A stretch of 37,729 nucleotides of DNA from an uncultured Anaerolineae bacterium (GTDB lineage: Bacteria > Chloroflexota > Anaerolineae > Anaerolineales > Villigracilaceae): the NCBI GenBank assembly GCA_903854805.1, contig CAINXK010000270.1, forward strand, positions 1 to 37,729. The letters are read 5' to 3'. The notes beneath the pieces were generated by a model. It did no database searches. It saw only the letters and a list, made by a program, of their open reading frames with translations, and was not told where the DNA came from. Made by a program: the position numbers and the translations under genes. Shown here piece by piece: positions 7,634 through 16,695 of the stretch; within the stretch, counting starts at the first letter, position 1; every line of letters begins with the position of its first letter.

Positions 7634-8491
7634 ATGAGCATACCGATCATCGACTGCCTTACCCACATCAGTACGGGCCCGGATGATGTTGTTGGCTGGG
7701 GACCAAGGTTCCTGGCTGAAGATTTGCTGGCACAAATGGATGCCCCCAGAAAAGTATTCGGAGAACCGCGCAAGATTGACCGTGCGATTGTATTCCCATC
7801 ACTGGCTTTGACCATTCCCACATCTCGCCTTACATTTGAAGAACAACATGCTTATGTAGTTGAAAGCGTGGCAAAGTATCCTGACCGGTTTATTGGCGGG
7901 ATTGTGATGCATCCGCGTCTTTGGAACGACCAGGTTCGTGCGACTGTCTATAAGATGGTCAAAGAACAGGGCTTCCGTATGATCTACCTGAATCCTTCAA
8001 TCCATAAGTTCTGGTTGCCAATCAAGACTCCCAGTGAAGGAGAAGGTGCGCGCAAGATGCTTTACCCGATCTTTGAAGCCGCCCGAGAGTTGGGTATCCC
8101 GGTCATTATTCATACTGGGGAGCAGCCTTATGCTTTGCCCGCCACTGTCGATTTTGTGGCCGGCGCTTTTCCGGATGTCAATATCATTATTGCTCACCTT
8201 GGCACCCAGGGTGAGATGTTCACCATCGAAGCGTTACTTGTGGCGGACCGCCATCCCAACGTGTATCTTGAAACCAGTTGGGCCATGCCGCATATGTTGA
8301 TTGAGGCAGTGCACGAAGCCGGTGCGGACCGCTTGATTTTCGGCAGTAATTGTCCTCCTTTAGAGCCAACCCAACAGATCATGAATGTTGAAGAAGCGAT
8401 GACCTACGATCCCCCGATCGGTATGGGCGCCTCGGTTGATGATACTCGCAAAGTGCTGGGTGGAAACCTGGCGAAAATGTTGGGACTTTAA
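7634..8491 (+). CDS. Amidohydrolase-2 family protein with altered metal site (probable pseudoenzyme partner)
   Basis: A 285-residue TIM barrel of the amidohydrolase-2 family (PF04909 type), relatives of which are hydrolases or nonoxidative decarboxylases. GGAGGA lies 8 nt before the ATG. The usual first-strand DxHxH reads D7-C-L9-T-H11, so the first metal His is Leu. The strand-8 Asp is N239 (FGSNCPP). H160 (IIHTGE) and H188 (IIAHLG) remain. The next gene is a same-length paralogue with every one of these positions intact. This gene may therefore encode a non-catalytic subunit of a hetero-oligomer, or an enzyme with a different metal arrangement. It is the first gene of the operon, 16 nt before its paralogue. 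Confidence 0.85.
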   Translation: MSIPIIDCLTHISTGPDDVVGWGPRFLAEDLLAQMDAPRKVFGEPRKIDRAIVFPSLALTIPTSRLTFEEQHAYVVESVAKYPDRFIGGIVMHPRLWNDQVRATVYKMVKEQGFRMIYLNPSIHKFWLPIKTPSEGEGARKMLYPIFEAARELGIPVIIHTGEQPYALPATVDFVAGAFPDVNIIIAHLGTQGEMFTIEALLVADRHPNVYLETSWAMPHMLIEAVHEAGADRLIFGSNCPPLEPTQQIMNVEEAMTYDPPIGMGASVDDTRKVLGGNLAKMLGL

Positions 8492-8507
8492 TCTAAGGAG
8501 CATGAAA

Positions 8508-9368
8508 ATGGCGTACACAATTATTGATTCTCACGCACATATCATCCCCCAGCGCGAACCGGTTTGGGGATGGGGACCAAATTTCACGGCTGAACGTTTG
8601 TTGGGAACCATGGACCGTGATTATGAAGTAATGGATGAAGTTAAACATGTTTCCAAAGCTTTGGTGATGACTGGTCTGGGTTTGACATCCATTGACCAAA
8701 GAACAATGGAAGCTGCACATGAATATCCTCTAATCAGTATTAAAAACAACATGGAACGACTTTACCTGAACGCGGTCATCAATCCGCGCAACTATGTCCC
8801 TGAGCAATTGGGTAAGTTGGCAGAGTGGAAGGTCACACACAATTTGCGCATGTTAAAAATCCATCCCAGCATGCACAATTACTACCTCCCAACCTACAGC
8901 CCGTTTCCTGGGGATGTAAGTAAGAAAATGATTTACCCGATTTTTGAGCAGGCTGAAGCGCTGGACGTGCCGGTGATGATCCATATGGGTGAAACACCCT
9001 ACTCCATGCCAGCACAGATCGCACCCATTGCAGAAGCATTTCCCAGGGTCCCGATTTTGGTTGCCCATTCGGGAGCGAATAACATCCCAGCAAATGCCAA
9101 TGATGCCATTCTACTGGCACGTTTTCATGACAATGTTTATTTGGGGACCAGCTGGGTGCAGCCGCCCGAACTGGTTCAAATGTATTACGCAATTGGCGCG
9201 AAGAAAATAATTTGGGAGAGCGATTGTTCGCCCCAATCTATGTCACAGACCCTGCGAATGGTTACTAACCTGCATTTGGCAGCTCCACTGGGTGTAAGCG
9301 CTAGCAAGGATGAGATTTACCGCATGATCGGTGCCAATATTGCCGAGTTGTGTCACCTGGATCAGTAA
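8508..9368 (+). CDS. Amidohydrolase-2 family protein (hydrolase or decarboxylase), intact metal site
   Basis: A 286-residue amidohydrolase-2 barrel. Metal ligands are present: D7-S-H9-A-H11, H159 (MIHMGE), H187 (VAHSG) and D239 (WESDCSP). The ATG at 8508 is preferred over that at 8502 because AAGGAG sits 7 nt upstream of it and only 1 nt from the other. It shares length and many segments with the preceding gene, for example VWGWGPNFTAERLL against VVGWGPRFLAEDLL and MIYPIFEQA against MLYPIFEAA. The pair therefore arose by duplication. The family includes ACMSD-like and salicylate-type decarboxylases as well as lactone or amide hydrolases. A UbiD-type gene follows 24 nt later. Confidence 0.88.
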   Translation: MAYTIIDSHAHIIPQREPVWGWGPNFTAERLLGTMDRDYEVMDEVKHVSKALVMTGLGLTSIDQRTMEAAHEYPLISIKNNMERLYLNAVINPRNYVPEQLGKLAEWKVTHNLRMLKIHPSMHNYYLPTYSPFPGDVSKKMIYPIFEQAEALDVPVMIHMGETPYSMPAQIAPIAEAFPRVPILVAHSGANNIPANANDAILLARFHDNVYLGTSWVQPPELVQMYYAIGAKKIIWESDCSPQSMSQTLRMVTNLHLAAPLGVSASKDEIYRMIGANIAELCHLDQ

Positions 9369-9392
9369 TCCAAGTTTGGCGGTGGAGGTAAG

Positions 9393-10760
9393 TTGAGCGA
9401 GTATCCGGATCTTCGTTCGTTTCTCCAAAAGGTGCGTAGCTGCTTGCCTGATCAGTTTCTATCGATTTCAGAGGAAGTGCCGCTCGATTACACATCGACG
9501 GCACTTTCCACTGAGCTGGAACGGCAGGGTCGGCGTCCTGTTTTATTTTTCGAGAATATTAAAGACTATCCAGAACCGCTGGTGGCTAACCTGTTTGCAT
9601 CACGGGATGTGCTGGCTCTCAGCATCGATGCTGATCCAAAGACCTTTACTGAACAATTGGGGAGCAAGTTGGATAAACTTCTGCCTGCTCACAAAGTTGA
9701 AACCGGAGTGGTGCAGGAAGTTATTTGGGAAGGCCTGGAAGCCGACCTGACACGTTTACCGATTCCCCGCCATTTTATCCAGGATGCGGGTGCGTATATT
9801 ACCGCTGGAATGATTGCTGCTAATGACCCGGATACGGGAATCGGGAATCTGGCTTATGTGCGCCTGCAGGTAAAAGATCCGCAACGCATGGGAGCCAGTT
9901 TGCACAGCCGCCAGCATACTTGGGACTACTTGCGCCGTGCTGAACTGCGCGGTCAGGATCTGCCTGCTGCTATTGTGATCGGCGCTCACCCGGCGGTAAT
10001 GCTGGCCGGCGCAGCAAAATTGGGGATCGATCAAGATGAATATGACCTGGCTGGTGCGTTGCTCGGCCAGTCTTTGCCAATCTGCCGCTGCAAAACAATT
10101 GATGTTTACGTCCCAGCTAACGCTGAGATTGTGATTGAAGGTCATCTGCTGGCCAACGTGCATGAGACCGAAGGTCCGTTTGGTGAATATACCGGTTATG
10201 TAACCGGCCGCTCCACGCACAATGTTTTTGTAGTGAGTGCGATCACCAAGCGCAGCGATGCGGTTTTTGTAGATATTGTTCCGGGTAATTCTACGGAACA
10301 TCTGAGCCTTGGGCGTGTTTGCAAAGAAGCCTGGCTTTATCAGCGTATGCGCGAGGCTTTGCCTTTCTTTGTTGATTTCCATTACCCGGCACCCGGGACA
10401 CATTTTCACTGCTATATCCGGATTGATAAAAGCGCTGAAGGTCAGGCCCAACAGGCCGCCCAGTTGCTGGTTGGCCTTGATCATTATGTAAAACTGGTGA
10501 TCGTGGTGGACAAAGATATCGACCCGAGTGATGAGAATGCGGTAATGTGGTCGATGGCCACGCGCATGCAGGCTGATCGTGATTTGAATATCCTTACCCA
10601 TTCCATTTGTAATCGTTTGGATCCTTCGTCGGATGATGGGCTGGGAAGCAAGCTCCTGATTGATGCTACGATACCAAAAGATTTTACGGCTGAACCGGTA
10701 CGTTTGCCCGATGAAGCCATCCTGGCGGCATCCGCCTTATTGGAAAGACTGATCAGATAG
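9393..10760 (+). CDS. UbiD-family prenyl-FMN-dependent decarboxylase
   Basis: A 455-residue UbiD-type (de)carboxylase that would act on an aromatic, heteroaromatic or unsaturated acid with prenylated FMN. The likely catalytic triad is R173 (SLHSRQH), E260 and E265 (HETEGPFGEYTGY); the Arg and the two Glu five residues apart match the R-E-E arrangement known in Fdc1 and UbiD. Translation starts at TTG with GGAGG just upstream. No UbiX gene is adjacent, but one lies at 25589-26227. It sits between the paired amidohydrolases and the molybdenum hydroxylase, suggesting that the substrate gains or loses a ring carboxylate. It is more likely catabolic than involved in ubiquinone synthesis. Confidence 0.9.
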   Translation: MSEYPDLRSFLQKVRSCLPDQFLSISEEVPLDYTSTALSTELERQGRRPVLFFENIKDYPEPLVANLFASRDVLALSIDADPKTFTEQLGSKLDKLLPAHKVETGVVQEVIWEGLEADLTRLPIPRHFIQDAGAYITAGMIAANDPDTGIGNLAYVRLQVKDPQRMGASLHSRQHTWDYLRRAELRGQDLPAAIVIGAHPAVMLAGAAKLGIDQDEYDLAGALLGQSLPICRCKTIDVYVPANAEIVIEGHLLANVHETEGPFGEYTGYVTGRSTHNVFVVSAITKRSDAVFVDIVPGNSTEHLSLGRVCKEAWLYQRMREALPFFVDFHYPAPGTHFHCYIRIDKSAEGQAQQAAQLLVGLDHYVKLVIVVDKDIDPSDENAVMWSMATRMQADRDLNILTHSICNRLDPSSDDGLGSKLLIDATIPKDFTAEPVRLPDEAILAASALLERLIR

Positions 10761-10782
10761 TTGCTTCAAGGAGGTACTTCCT

Positions 10783-11658
10783 TTGCATCGTTTTGAATAT
10801 CTTTCCCCGGCAACTCTTTCTGAGGCTGTTTCCATGCTGGATCGTTGTGGCGCCAGCGCGCGAGTTATTGCGGGTGGAACAGATTTGATCACCGCCTTTA
10901 AAGAGGGGTGGGATCGACCGGCGTGGGTAATCAATCTGGCAGATCTTGGCGAACTTGATTTTATTAAATATGATTTAATCGATGGCCTCCGGATTGGTGC
11001 CGGGACCACCGTGCGTGATGTGGAATTATCCGCGCTTGTGCGTGCTCGCTATCCTGTGGTTTCAGCTGCGGCTGCCACGCTGGCATCCATCCAGATCCGC
11101 AACCTGGCGACCGTGGCAGGCAACATCTGTCGTGCATCTCCATCGGCAGATATGCCACCCGCGCTCCTGGTGTTGGATGCCAGCATAGTATTGATCGGCC
11201 CAGACGGTGAACGTTCGGTTCCATTATCTGAACTATTTATTGGGCCTGGTAAAACTGTAATCGCTTCCAATGAGATTTTGAAAGAAATTCACTTGCCACC
11301 TGTGCAAGCACATAGTGGTGAAGTTTATATCAAACACTGCCCCCGCCAGGCTATGGATCTGGCTTCGATTGGCATTGCCGCTGGGCTAACCCTGGCTGCC
11401 GGTAAAATTTCAAAGGCTCGAATCGCTTTGGGCGCGGTTGCTCCGACTCCACGCCGTTCTTTGAAAGCAGAAGATGTGTTAATCGGGCAGGTACCCTCTC
11501 CGGACCTGTTTGGAAAAGCGGCTGAATATGCCGCTGCTGATGCCCAACCAATTGGAGATATCCGCGCCAGCGCAAGTTATCGGCACAAAATGGTTGGTGT
11601 TCTGGTGCATAGGGCATTGGATCAGGCTCTTGAATTGGCCGAGAGAAATAATTCATGA
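10783..11658 (+). CDS. Molybdenum hydroxylase FAD subunit (CoxM/XdhB-like), first set
   Basis: The 291-residue medium subunit passes electrons from the 2Fe-2S subunit to an acceptor. FAD-binding motifs are ARVIAGGTDL near residue 30 and IRNLATVAGNICRASPSAD near residue 105. The C-terminal CO-dehydrogenase flavoprotein domain is present. Translation starts at TTG with AAGGAGG 7-8 nt upstream. Its stop overlaps the start of the 2Fe-2S gene in an ATGA, indicating translational coupling. Confidence 0.92.
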   Translation: MHRFEYLSPATLSEAVSMLDRCGASARVIAGGTDLITAFKEGWDRPAWVINLADLGELDFIKYDLIDGLRIGAGTTVRDVELSALVRARYPVVSAAAATLASIQIRNLATVAGNICRASPSADMPPALLVLDASIVLIGPDGERSVPLSELFIGPGKTVIASNEILKEIHLPPVQAHSGEVYIKHCPRQAMDLASIGIAAGLTLAAGKISKARIALGAVAPTPRRSLKAEDVLIGQVPSPDLFGKAAEYAAADAQPIGDIRASASYRHKMVGVLVHRALDQALELAERNNS

Positions 11659-12128
11659 AAAAGATCATCAATATTATTGTGAATGAAGAACAGCATGAAA
11701 TCGCCGTCGAGCCCTGGTGGACTTTACTGGATGTGCTTCGTAACCAACTTGACCTGACGGGGGCGAAGAAGGGTTGTGATCGCGGCGATTGCGGTGGTTG
11801 TACAGTTTTGTTGGATGGTAAACCGATCGTTTCTTGCACCATGCTGGCGGTACAGGCCAATGGGCATTCCATTGTGACTGTTGAAGGTCTGCTTGCGCAT
11901 GGTAAGGCGCATCCGATCCAACAAGCCTTCGTGGAACACGGCGCTGTTCAATGCGGCTTTTGCACACCTGGCATGGTTATGTCTGCGGTTGCTCTTATGA
12001 ACGAAAATCCCCATCCCACCGAAGCTGATGTGCGTGAAGCAATCCAGGGTAATTTGTGCCGTTGTACTGGGTACAAAAAAATTGTTGAGGCAGTCCTTGC
12101 GGTGGCGGATGGCAATTATGACAACTAA
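11655..12128 (+). CDS. Molybdenum hydroxylase 2Fe-2S subunit (CoxS/XdhC-like), first set
   Basis: The 157-residue small subunit carries two [2Fe-2S] clusters. N-terminal plant-ferredoxin type ligands are C41, C46, C49 (CDRGDCGGC) and C61. The C-terminal four-helix domain has C100, C103 (CGFCTPG), C135 and C137 (NLCRCTGY). It overlaps the FAD gene by 4 bp and the molybdopterin gene by 11 bp, so the three are made together. Confidence 0.95.
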   Translation: MKKIINIIVNEEQHEIAVEPWWTLLDVLRNQLDLTGAKKGCDRGDCGGCTVLLDGKPIVSCTMLAVQANGHSIVTVEGLLAHGKAHPIQQAFVEHGAVQCGFCTPGMVMSAVALMNENPHPTEADVREAIQGNLCRCTGYKKIVEAVLAVADGNYDN

Positions 12129-14394
12129 AACAACTGTTGTCGGTCAACGTGTGACGCGAGTAGACGCCTGGGAAAAAACCACCGGTCAGGCTCGCTATAC
12201 TGCAGATATTAATCTGCCTGGTATGCTGCATGCAAAAATAAAACGCAGCCCACATGCGCATGCGCGGGTTCTCAGGTTGGATACTCATCTGGCTGAACAA
12301 CTTCCGGGTGTGAAAGCAGTTTTGACATGTTTTAATGTGCCACGCAAGCTGCATGCTGGGCAGCCTGAACCACGCGCCAGTTCACTGGTTCCAGATCAGT
12401 ATATTTTGACGGATACGCCCTGTTTTCGGGGCGACGGTGTGGCGGTTGTAGCTGCCATCAGCGAAGAAGTGGCTGAAGATGCGCTTGGTTTGATCGATGT
12501 GGAGTATGAAGTACTTCCAGCTGTTTTCGACGCTGAAGAAGCGCTTCGCGATGGTGCGCCATCTGTCCATGGAACTGAACGAAACCTGGTGATGCCGCCG
12601 GCGATTATCGCATCTGGAAACGTGGAAGCGGGCTTTGCTGAAGCTGACTTTATTTTCGAGGGTCGTTATAGCACTTCCCGGCATATTCCAGCCTTTTTGG
12701 AGCCTTATGTTTGCATTTGTCGCCCGGAGTCTGATGGCAATTTGACCGTGTGGAGTTCCACCCAGGCGCCTTTTATGGTGCGCGGCAGCCTTAGTGAAGT
12801 TCTGGGCATTCCAATGTCTAATATTCGGGTGCTCTCAGAGCATATGGGCGGGGGTTTTGGCGCCAAACAAGATTTGTATCAATTGGAATACCTTACCGTT
12901 TTGCTGGCCCGCCAAACCATGCGACCAGTCAAAATGGAATTCACCCGCGCGGAAACATTCATTGCCGGAAGGTCACGCCATCCTGTCGTAATTGAACTAA
13001 AGCAGGGTGTAAAACGGGATGGTACGCTGACGGCTCGGAAAGCTCGCTATATTTCCAATTCTGGCGCGTATGGTTCACATGGTCCGGGTGTTACCTGGGT
13101 GGGCTCTTCGATGTTGGGATCTTTGCACAAATGCCCGAATGTTTATATTGAGGGTCTGTGTGTTTATACAAACGCTCCGATTGCAGGTGCTTTTCGTGGA
13201 TATGGTGCCCCTCAGGCTTATTTTGCCCTGGAGACCCAGATGGATGAAATTGCGGAAGCCTTGCAGATTGATCCAATTGAGCTGCGATTAAAGAACCTGT
13301 TTCAGGTCGGAGATATTGGCCCGGCGGGGACGCCATTTGAGAGTGTTGAACTTGGAGAATGTCTCAGGCGCGGAGCTGAAAGAATTGGTTGGAAGAACCG
13401 CCGACCTGTAGGGAGCAGTCCTGGTACACTCAAACGCGGGATCGGATTTGCCTGTCAGTTGCATTCGGCAACAGCTTTTCCTGATACAAAGGAAGTGGCC
13501 AGTGCGCTGGTGGTTGCGAATGAGGATGGAACGATTCAACTGAGGATTGGCGCGGCAGATCTTGGAACTGGCGCAAAGACGGTGATTGCTCAAATTGCTG
13601 CTGAAGAGTTGGGGGTGCGTTATGAGGACGTCCGTGTGGTTGCTGGAGACACCGATAGCGTACCCTATGACCTGGGCGCTTACGCCAGCCGGACGACTTT
13701 CATCGTGGGCGGGGCAGCTCAGCGGGCCGCGGCCAGCGCCAAAGCGCAGGTATTTGCTCTTGCAGCTCAAAAATTGAGCGTTGACGCTTCCGAATTGGAA
13801 GCACTGGCAGGTTTAATTTGGGTCAAAGATGCTCCAGAGCGCAAAATCACATTCCAGGAATTACTTACTCCTGTACGAAATGAAAAGATTCCGATTATCA
13901 TTGGGCAGGGTGAATTTTCCCCGAAGAATGACTATTCATTTGCGGCACAATTTGCTGAGGTGGAAGTGGATGCCGAGACCGGGCTGACACGGGTATTGAA
14001 GCTGATTGCCGTGCATGATATTGGTAAAGCCATTAACCCAGCTTCTGCTGAAGGCCAGGTGGAAGGTGGGTTGCATCAGGGATTGGGATACGCGTTGATG
14101 GAAGATATGGTTGTCGACCCCATATCTGGGAGAACATTGAACCCCAATTTTGTCGATTACAAACTTTTTACGGCTGAGGATATGCCCGAAATGCAGGTCG
14201 ATTTTATCGAATCCGGCGATAAAGTTGGTCCATTCGGGGCTAAAGGTGTGGCAGAAGACAGTGTTTGCCCTACCGCCCCAGCAATTCTCAATGCAATATA
14301 TAACGCTACCGGAGTACGAGTTAGGGAACTACCTGCCAGCGCGGAGAAAATTCTTGCCGGGTTGGAATTCAATCAAAAGGAGGTACGGCCTTAG
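12118..14394 (+). CDS. Molybdenum hydroxylase large subunit (XdhA/CoxL-like), first set
   Basis: The molybdopterin-binding catalytic subunit of about 758 residues hydroxylates a carbon of an N-heterocycle or aldehyde using water. MGGGFGAKQD near 243-252, GAFRGYGAPQ, and near the C-terminus GPFGAKGVAED, with E713 as likely catalytic Glu, followed by PTAPAILNAI. The frame extends upstream to 12028, but residues before [10 protein letters not shown] lie inside the 2Fe-2S gene; ATG 12118 (or 12109) is the likely start. It lacks the CoxL CSFR-type active loop as far as I can see, so a xanthine-dehydrogenase-like or nicotinate-type substrate is more likely than CO. Substrate not determined. Confidence 0.92.
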   Translation: MTTKTTVVGQRVTRVDAWEKTTGQARYTADINLPGMLHAKIKRSPHAHARVLRLDTHLAEQLPGVKAVLTCFNVPRKLHAGQPEPRASSLVPDQYILTDTPCFRGDGVAVVAAISEEVAEDALGLIDVEYEVLPAVFDAEEALRDGAPSVHGTERNLVMPPAIIASGNVEAGFAEADFIFEGRYSTSRHIPAFLEPYVCICRPESDGNLTVWSSTQAPFMVRGSLSEVLGIPMSNIRVLSEHMGGGFGAKQDLYQLEYLTVLLARQTMRPVKMEFTRAETFIAGRSRHPVVIELKQGVKRDGTLTARKARYISNSGAYGSHGPGVTWVGSSMLGSLHKCPNVYIEGLCVYTNAPIAGAFRGYGAPQAYFALETQMDEIAEALQIDPIELRLKNLFQVGDIGPAGTPFESVELGECLRRGAERIGWKNRRPVGSSPGTLKRGIGFACQLHSATAFPDTKEVASALVVANEDGTIQLRIGAADLGTGAKTVIAQIAAEELGVRYEDVRVVAGDTDSVPYDLGAYASRTTFIVGGAAQRAAASAKAQVFALAAQKLSVDASELEALAGLIWVKDAPERKITFQELLTPVRNEKIPIIIGQGEFSPKNDYSFAAQFAEVEVDAETGLTRVLKLIAVHDIGKAINPASAEGQVEGGLHQGLGYALMEDMVVDPISGRTLNPNFVDYKLFTAEDMPEMQVDFIESGDKVGPFGAKGVAEDSVCPTAPAILNAIYNATGVRVRELPASAEKILAGLEFNQKEVRP

Positions 14395-14415
14395 AATAAT
14401 CAGCTTTTATTCGTT

Positions 14416-14425
14416 TTTCAAAACC
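14416..14425 (+). promoter_or_regulatory. Recurrence of the TTTCAAAACC half-site
   Basis: Exact copy of the 10-mer in the operator-like inverted repeat at 7416-7449, in the 77-bp gap before the binding-lipoprotein gene. Only a single arm is present. It could be a regulator half-site or chance. Confidence 0.3.
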
Positions 14426-14471
14426 AATTTAGCCAAAGTGTTGTTTGACAAAATTCAGGAGGAGTTCGAAA

Positions 14472-15482
14472 ATGTTTAAGAAATATGTAGTAACACTTTC
14501 TTTGATCGCCATCTTGGTTGCAATGCTAACAGGTTGCGCCGCCCCCGCTGCTCCCACTGCTGCGCCAGTTGCGCCAGCCGCCGAATTCAAAATGGCTTTG
14601 CTCAGCCCCGGCAGTGTTAACGATCAGGGTTGGAATTCGATCGCATATGGTGCCTTGAAGCGTGTTGAATCTGAGCTGGGAGCTAAAACATCCTATGTTG
14701 AGCTTCAGCAGGATCCCGCCTCTTACGAGAAGGCTTTCCGCGATTATGCCAGCCAGGGTTACCAGATGATCCTGGGCCATGGAAATGAATTTCAAGATGC
14801 TGCCATCACTGTGGCAAAAGATTTCCCCAATGTTCAGTTCTTTATTTCCAGCAGCCGCGTTTCTGAAACCAATGTTACTGGTTTGAACACTGCATCTGAC
14901 CAGATGATGTACCTGATGGGTATCATTTCGGCCAAGATGTGCAAATCCGGTGGTTTCATCGGTGGTATGGAAATTCCCCCTGTCTCTGAAGCCCTGGTTG
15001 GTTACATCAATGGTGCCAAGAGCGTCAACCCGGATTATAAAATCTTCTCCACCTACACTGGTAACTTTAGCGATGCTGCTGCCGCCAAGGAAGCTGCATT
15101 GAGCATGATTTCACAGGGTGCTGACTGTCTTGTTCCTGATGCCGATGTGGCTGGTCAGGGTGTTTATCAAGCTGTGATCGAGAAGGGCCCCAGCATCTGG
15201 ACCTTTGGACTGTTCACTACAGGTAGTGCACCCGGACAGGTTCTGGCCAACTATCTTTCGGATTATGGCCAGGGCATTGTTAATATTGCCAAAGAAGTTA
15301 AGGCAGGCACCTACAAAGGTGGAAAGAATGTTGAGTTTGGTGTAGGCGATCCGGAAGTCATGAAATTTATCTATGACGAGACCGCCAAGCCCGCCGTTCC
15401 TCAGGATGTTCGTGATGCTGTTACCGCCGCCATGAAGGATATTGCGGCTGGTAAGATCAACACCCTGGCGCCCGTTAAGTAA
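14472..15482 (+). CDS. BMP-family ABC transporter substrate-binding lipoprotein
   Basis: A 336-residue PnrA/Bmp-type periplasmic binding lipoprotein. The signal peptide ends in LTGC with the lipidated Cys at position 22, followed by an Ala/Pro/Thr-rich linker. The mature domain begins KMALLSPGSVNDQGWNSIAY, the conserved family opening. AGGAGGAG lies just upstream of the ATG. Known members bind nucleosides or related purine compounds. With the two permeases and ATPase downstream this makes a full importer, presumably for the compound broken down by the upstream enzymes. A hairpin follows the gene. Confidence 0.93.
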   Translation: MFKKYVVTLSLIAILVAMLTGCAAPAAPTAAPVAPAAEFKMALLSPGSVNDQGWNSIAYGALKRVESELGAKTSYVELQQDPASYEKAFRDYASQGYQMILGHGNEFQDAAITVAKDFPNVQFFISSSRVSETNVTGLNTASDQMMYLMGIISAKMCKSGGFIGGMEIPPVSEALVGYINGAKSVNPDYKIFSTYTGNFSDAAAAKEAALSMISQGADCLVPDADVAGQGVYQAVIEKGPSIWTFGLFTTGSAPGQVLANYLSDYGQGIVNIAKEVKAGTYKGGKNVEFGVGDPEVMKFIYDETAKPAVPQDVRDAVTAAMKDIAAGKINTLAPVK

Positions 15483-15492
15483 GAGTTTACCT

Positions 15493-15536
15493 AACAAGGG
15501 GTTTCTGCATCCAATTGTTTGCAGAAACCCCTTGTT
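15493..15536 (+). terminator. Intra-operon hairpin after the lipoprotein gene
   Basis: Perfect 17-bp arms (15493-15509 and 15520-15536) with a 10-nt loop. No clean U-tract follows (CTGTTCGTG), so it is probably a partial terminator or mRNA-stabilising hairpin that keeps lipoprotein levels above those of the permeases. Confidence 0.65.
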
Positions 15537-15579
15537 CTGTTCGTGAATACCACCTTTTTCCAGAACCAGAGATGGAGTG

Positions 15580-16686
15580 ATGACAAACACAGCCCCTCTT
15601 CCCCCTCCTGTAACGCCCGACGCTGGAAAAAACGGGATTAAGCCGTTACAACGCTTTCTTCGCGGTTTTTTGCGCAATATCCTTGTACCGATTGGGGCGA
15701 TCACCGTTGCTTTAATGGTGAGTGCTTTAATTTTGTTGGCTTCAGGTTACAACCCGGTCATATCTTTCGCGGCAATGTGGCAGGGTGCTTTTGGTGATTT
15801 GCGCACGTTTACAGAAGTACTGATCAAAGCGACCCCTTTGATCTTGATTGCCTCCGGGTTGGCGGTTGCTTTCCGCTGTAGTATCTGGAACATCGGTGCA
15901 GAGGGTCAGTTTTATATGGGCGCTGTGTTCAGTACTGTGGTTGGTATCTATCTTGGCTTTCTTCCTCGTGTTGTTCTTATTCCACTAATCCTACTAGCTG
16001 GAATGGTGGGCGGGGCTCTTTGGGGGTTACTTGCAGGTTGGCTGAAAGTACGATTTAATACCTCCGAGATTGTAACTACGATCATGTTGAACTACGTAGC
16101 CATCATTGGCACAAGCTGGCTGGTTACTGGCCCGATGATCGAGGAAGTTGGAAAATATCCGCAAACAGCAAAAATATCTCCCGCAGCAATTCTGCCTCGT
16201 ATCTTGCTCCCTACGCGTCTTCACCTGGGAATATTGATCGCGCTGGTTGTGGCGATTGTATTGTATATTCTTCTCTTTAAAACAACCACCGGGTACGGCA
16301 TCCGCGCAGTTGGGCTGAATGCAAATGCAGCCAGATATGCCGGTATAAACGTTTCGAGGAATATCCTGCTGGTAATGGCAATTAGCGGTGGGGCTGCCGG
16401 ATTGGCTGGTGGGGTGGAATTATCAGCGATTGCGCTGCGCCTGTACCAACAAATCTCACCCGGTTTTGGCTACGATGGAATTGCGGTTTCGCTCCTGGCC
16501 AGTAACAATCCTTTGGGCATTATTCTTTCTGGAATACTTTTTGGCGCACTGCGTTCAGGTTCTGAGATGATGCAAATCACGGCCAAGATTCCATCTGTGT
16601 TGGTATTTGCCATTCAGGGCCTGATCATTCTAGCCGTCGTTGCATTCAGCACTCTCCAGGCACGTTATCAGTCACGGAAAAAGTAG
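15580..16686 (+). CDS. BMP-type ABC transporter permease, first subunit
   Basis: An inner-membrane permease of about 368 residues in the BPD_transp_2 family, YufP/NupP type. About eight to ten hydrophobic segments follow a short cytoplasmic tail. WNIGAEGQFYMGA and FNTSEIVTTIMLNYVA are hallmarks of this subunit. GTG at 15577 and ATG at 15580 are both possible starts; the ATG is preferred, though the GGAG is unusually close. It precedes the second permease by 9 nt. Confidence 0.92.
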   Translation: MTNTAPLPPPVTPDAGKNGIKPLQRFLRGFLRNILVPIGAITVALMVSALILLASGYNPVISFAAMWQGAFGDLRTFTEVLIKATPLILIASGLAVAFRCSIWNIGAEGQFYMGAVFSTVVGIYLGFLPRVVLIPLILLAGMVGGALWGLLAGWLKVRFNTSEIVTTIMLNYVAIIGTSWLVTGPMIEEVGKYPQTAKISPAAILPRILLPTRLHLGILIALVVAIVLYILLFKTTTGYGIRAVGLNANAARYAGINVSRNILLVMAISGGAAGLAGGVELSAIALRLYQQISPGFGYDGIAVSLLASNNPLGIILSGILFGALRSGSEMMQITAKIPSVLVFAIQGLIILAVVAFSTLQARYQSRKK

Positions 16687-16695
16687 GAGACCGGC

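Noticed and set aside
9756..10601. 281-codon open frame on the minus strand
   Set aside because: Shadow of the UbiD-family gene; no motif or ribosome binding site.
14445..14473. TTGACA before the lipoprotein gene as a promoter
   Set aside because: The matching -10 position would fall on the start codon (GAAAAT at 14468-14473), so it cannot serve this gene in the usual way.
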